Source: Diphasiastrum complanatum
Taxonomy: Eukaryota; Streptophyta; Lycopodiopsida; Lycopodiales; Lycopodiaceae
Assembly (NCBI GenBank): GCA_029204225.1
Contig: CM055097.1
Coordinates: 11,903,828 to 11,967,827, forward strand
Direction of reading: 5' to 3'
Length of the DNA: 64,000 nucleotides
Part shown: piece by piece, positions 63,315 through 64,000 of the stretch
Position numbering within the stretch: the first letter of the stretch is position 1
How the letters are laid out: every line of letters starts with the position of its first letter
Made by a program: the position numbers and the translations under genes
Notes under the pieces: model-generated
What the model was told of the DNA's origin: nothing
Database searches by the model: none
Seen by the model: only the letters and a program-made list of their open reading frames with translations

Positions 63315-64000
63315 TGTGGACAAATTCTTGGGGAGCTATCAATGCATAATGGATACTTGGTGATCAAATGGTGCAAGGTATGAATTTTTTATGGAGCTAT
63401 CATACCTGATATGCTACAGGATTGTGGGTGAGTTGATCATCATGCTTAATGGATGTAGTTTACATTTGCTTTGGTTTGGATGGCATGATGGATATGGTGG
63501 TGAGACAAGTTTCTTGCTTTCTGAGGTCATACAAAATTTAGCTTGATCATTTTTCACTTTTATGTATATATGTCCACCATTACCTCGTACATATCTTGAA
63601 TGTTGATTTTGAAAAGTCAAAAGGACTCCAACTCGAGTTCTAATGAGATGGTAACATGTGTCACAAAATGTAAGGACTGGTATTTTGCTAGTATGCAACC
63701 AAATTCACATCTCAACGTCAAATTTGGCCCAATTAAATTCAGAGGTATAGATCATAAGTGTGAAAGATTTGGGATCAGATCCAAATCTACTAAAGATCTT
63801 TGGTTACAAAACAAGCTACTCCACCAATCTTGCTATAAGGGAAGCTCCTTAGATCCTGCTTACAAATCCTAAACACAAAAGGATAACACGTCGTGGAGAA
63901 ATCACCCAACAAGTAGAAGCATCCAATCAATCTCTAGAAGCCTCACCTTCAAGCCAAGGAACAAGAAGCATGAATGTAGAGTGAGAGTCTGGCAATGAAT

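Larger units (their letters stand above)
61001..64000. other. Intergenic with short duplications, no gene recognised
   Basis: A roughly 100-bp module (gacctagctcgaggc...gaaag(a/g)ttgat(g/a)aaagag) occurs at about 61008 and again at about 61103. Tandem duplications lie at 62600 and 63241. Plus-strand frames such as 61413-61619 show no known domain. Confidence 0.35.

Overview
This is nuclear DNA of a land plant. It holds two intron-rich, plant-type genes (a DEG9-like nuclear protease and a plastid RIBA riboflavin enzyme), both on the minus strand, in AT-rich, transposon-littered intergenic sequence. LTR retrotransposon remnants (Copia and Gypsy) with plant-style tRNA-Met primer sites, very long introns, many long (GA)n arrays, and remnants of unusual element families suggest a large-genome plant, perhaps a fern, lycophyte or other non-flowering plant. 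That last point is inference.

Layout. 0-1.4 kb may hold the 3' end of an unrecognised plus-strand gene. 1.4-8.3 kb carries (CT)n tracts, then a nested retrotransposon pair: a short plus-strand LTR element containing a broken minus-strand Copia element, itself hit by two further insertions. 8.3-15.1 kb is a patchwork of remnants: an unrecognised spliced minus-strand coding relic, Copia RT fragments on both strands, and Gypsy protease and RNase H-integrase relics on opposite strands. 15.1-21.3 kb holds nothing I can name.

21.34-35.08 kb (minus) is a complete nine-exon DEG9-like gene of 613 aa. Intron 5 is about 8 kb and contains a coiled-coil ORF relic and microsatellites. Intron 1 contains a 228-bp tandem duplication and a foreign exon-like block. 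A TATA box lies just upstream.

35.6-55.6 kb is intergenic. It has a Penelope-like reverse transcriptase relic (39.3-40.7 kb), an unrecognised minus-strand ORF relic (40.9-42.3 kb), a 580-bp direct-repeat pair around a compound GA/GGGA microsatellite (42.4-45.6 kb), a Copia 3' end (45.7-46.9 kb), a large transposase-like pseudogene (47.5-50.0 kb), a clean solo LTR with 5-bp target duplication (50.5-51.3 kb), and a deleted Copia 5' end (51.7-52.5 kb).

55.66-58.75 kb (minus) is a complete six-exon RIBA gene of 558 aa with both catalytic halves intact. Upstream of it are a 46-bp tandem array, a GC-rich 74-bp minisatellite, and a fold-back plus tandem repeat at 60.6-61.0 kb. The remainder to 64 kb has short tandem duplications and no recognisable gene.

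The two intact genes are independent: one is a nuclear/nucleolar-type serine protease, the other performs the two entry steps of riboflavin synthesis in plastids.
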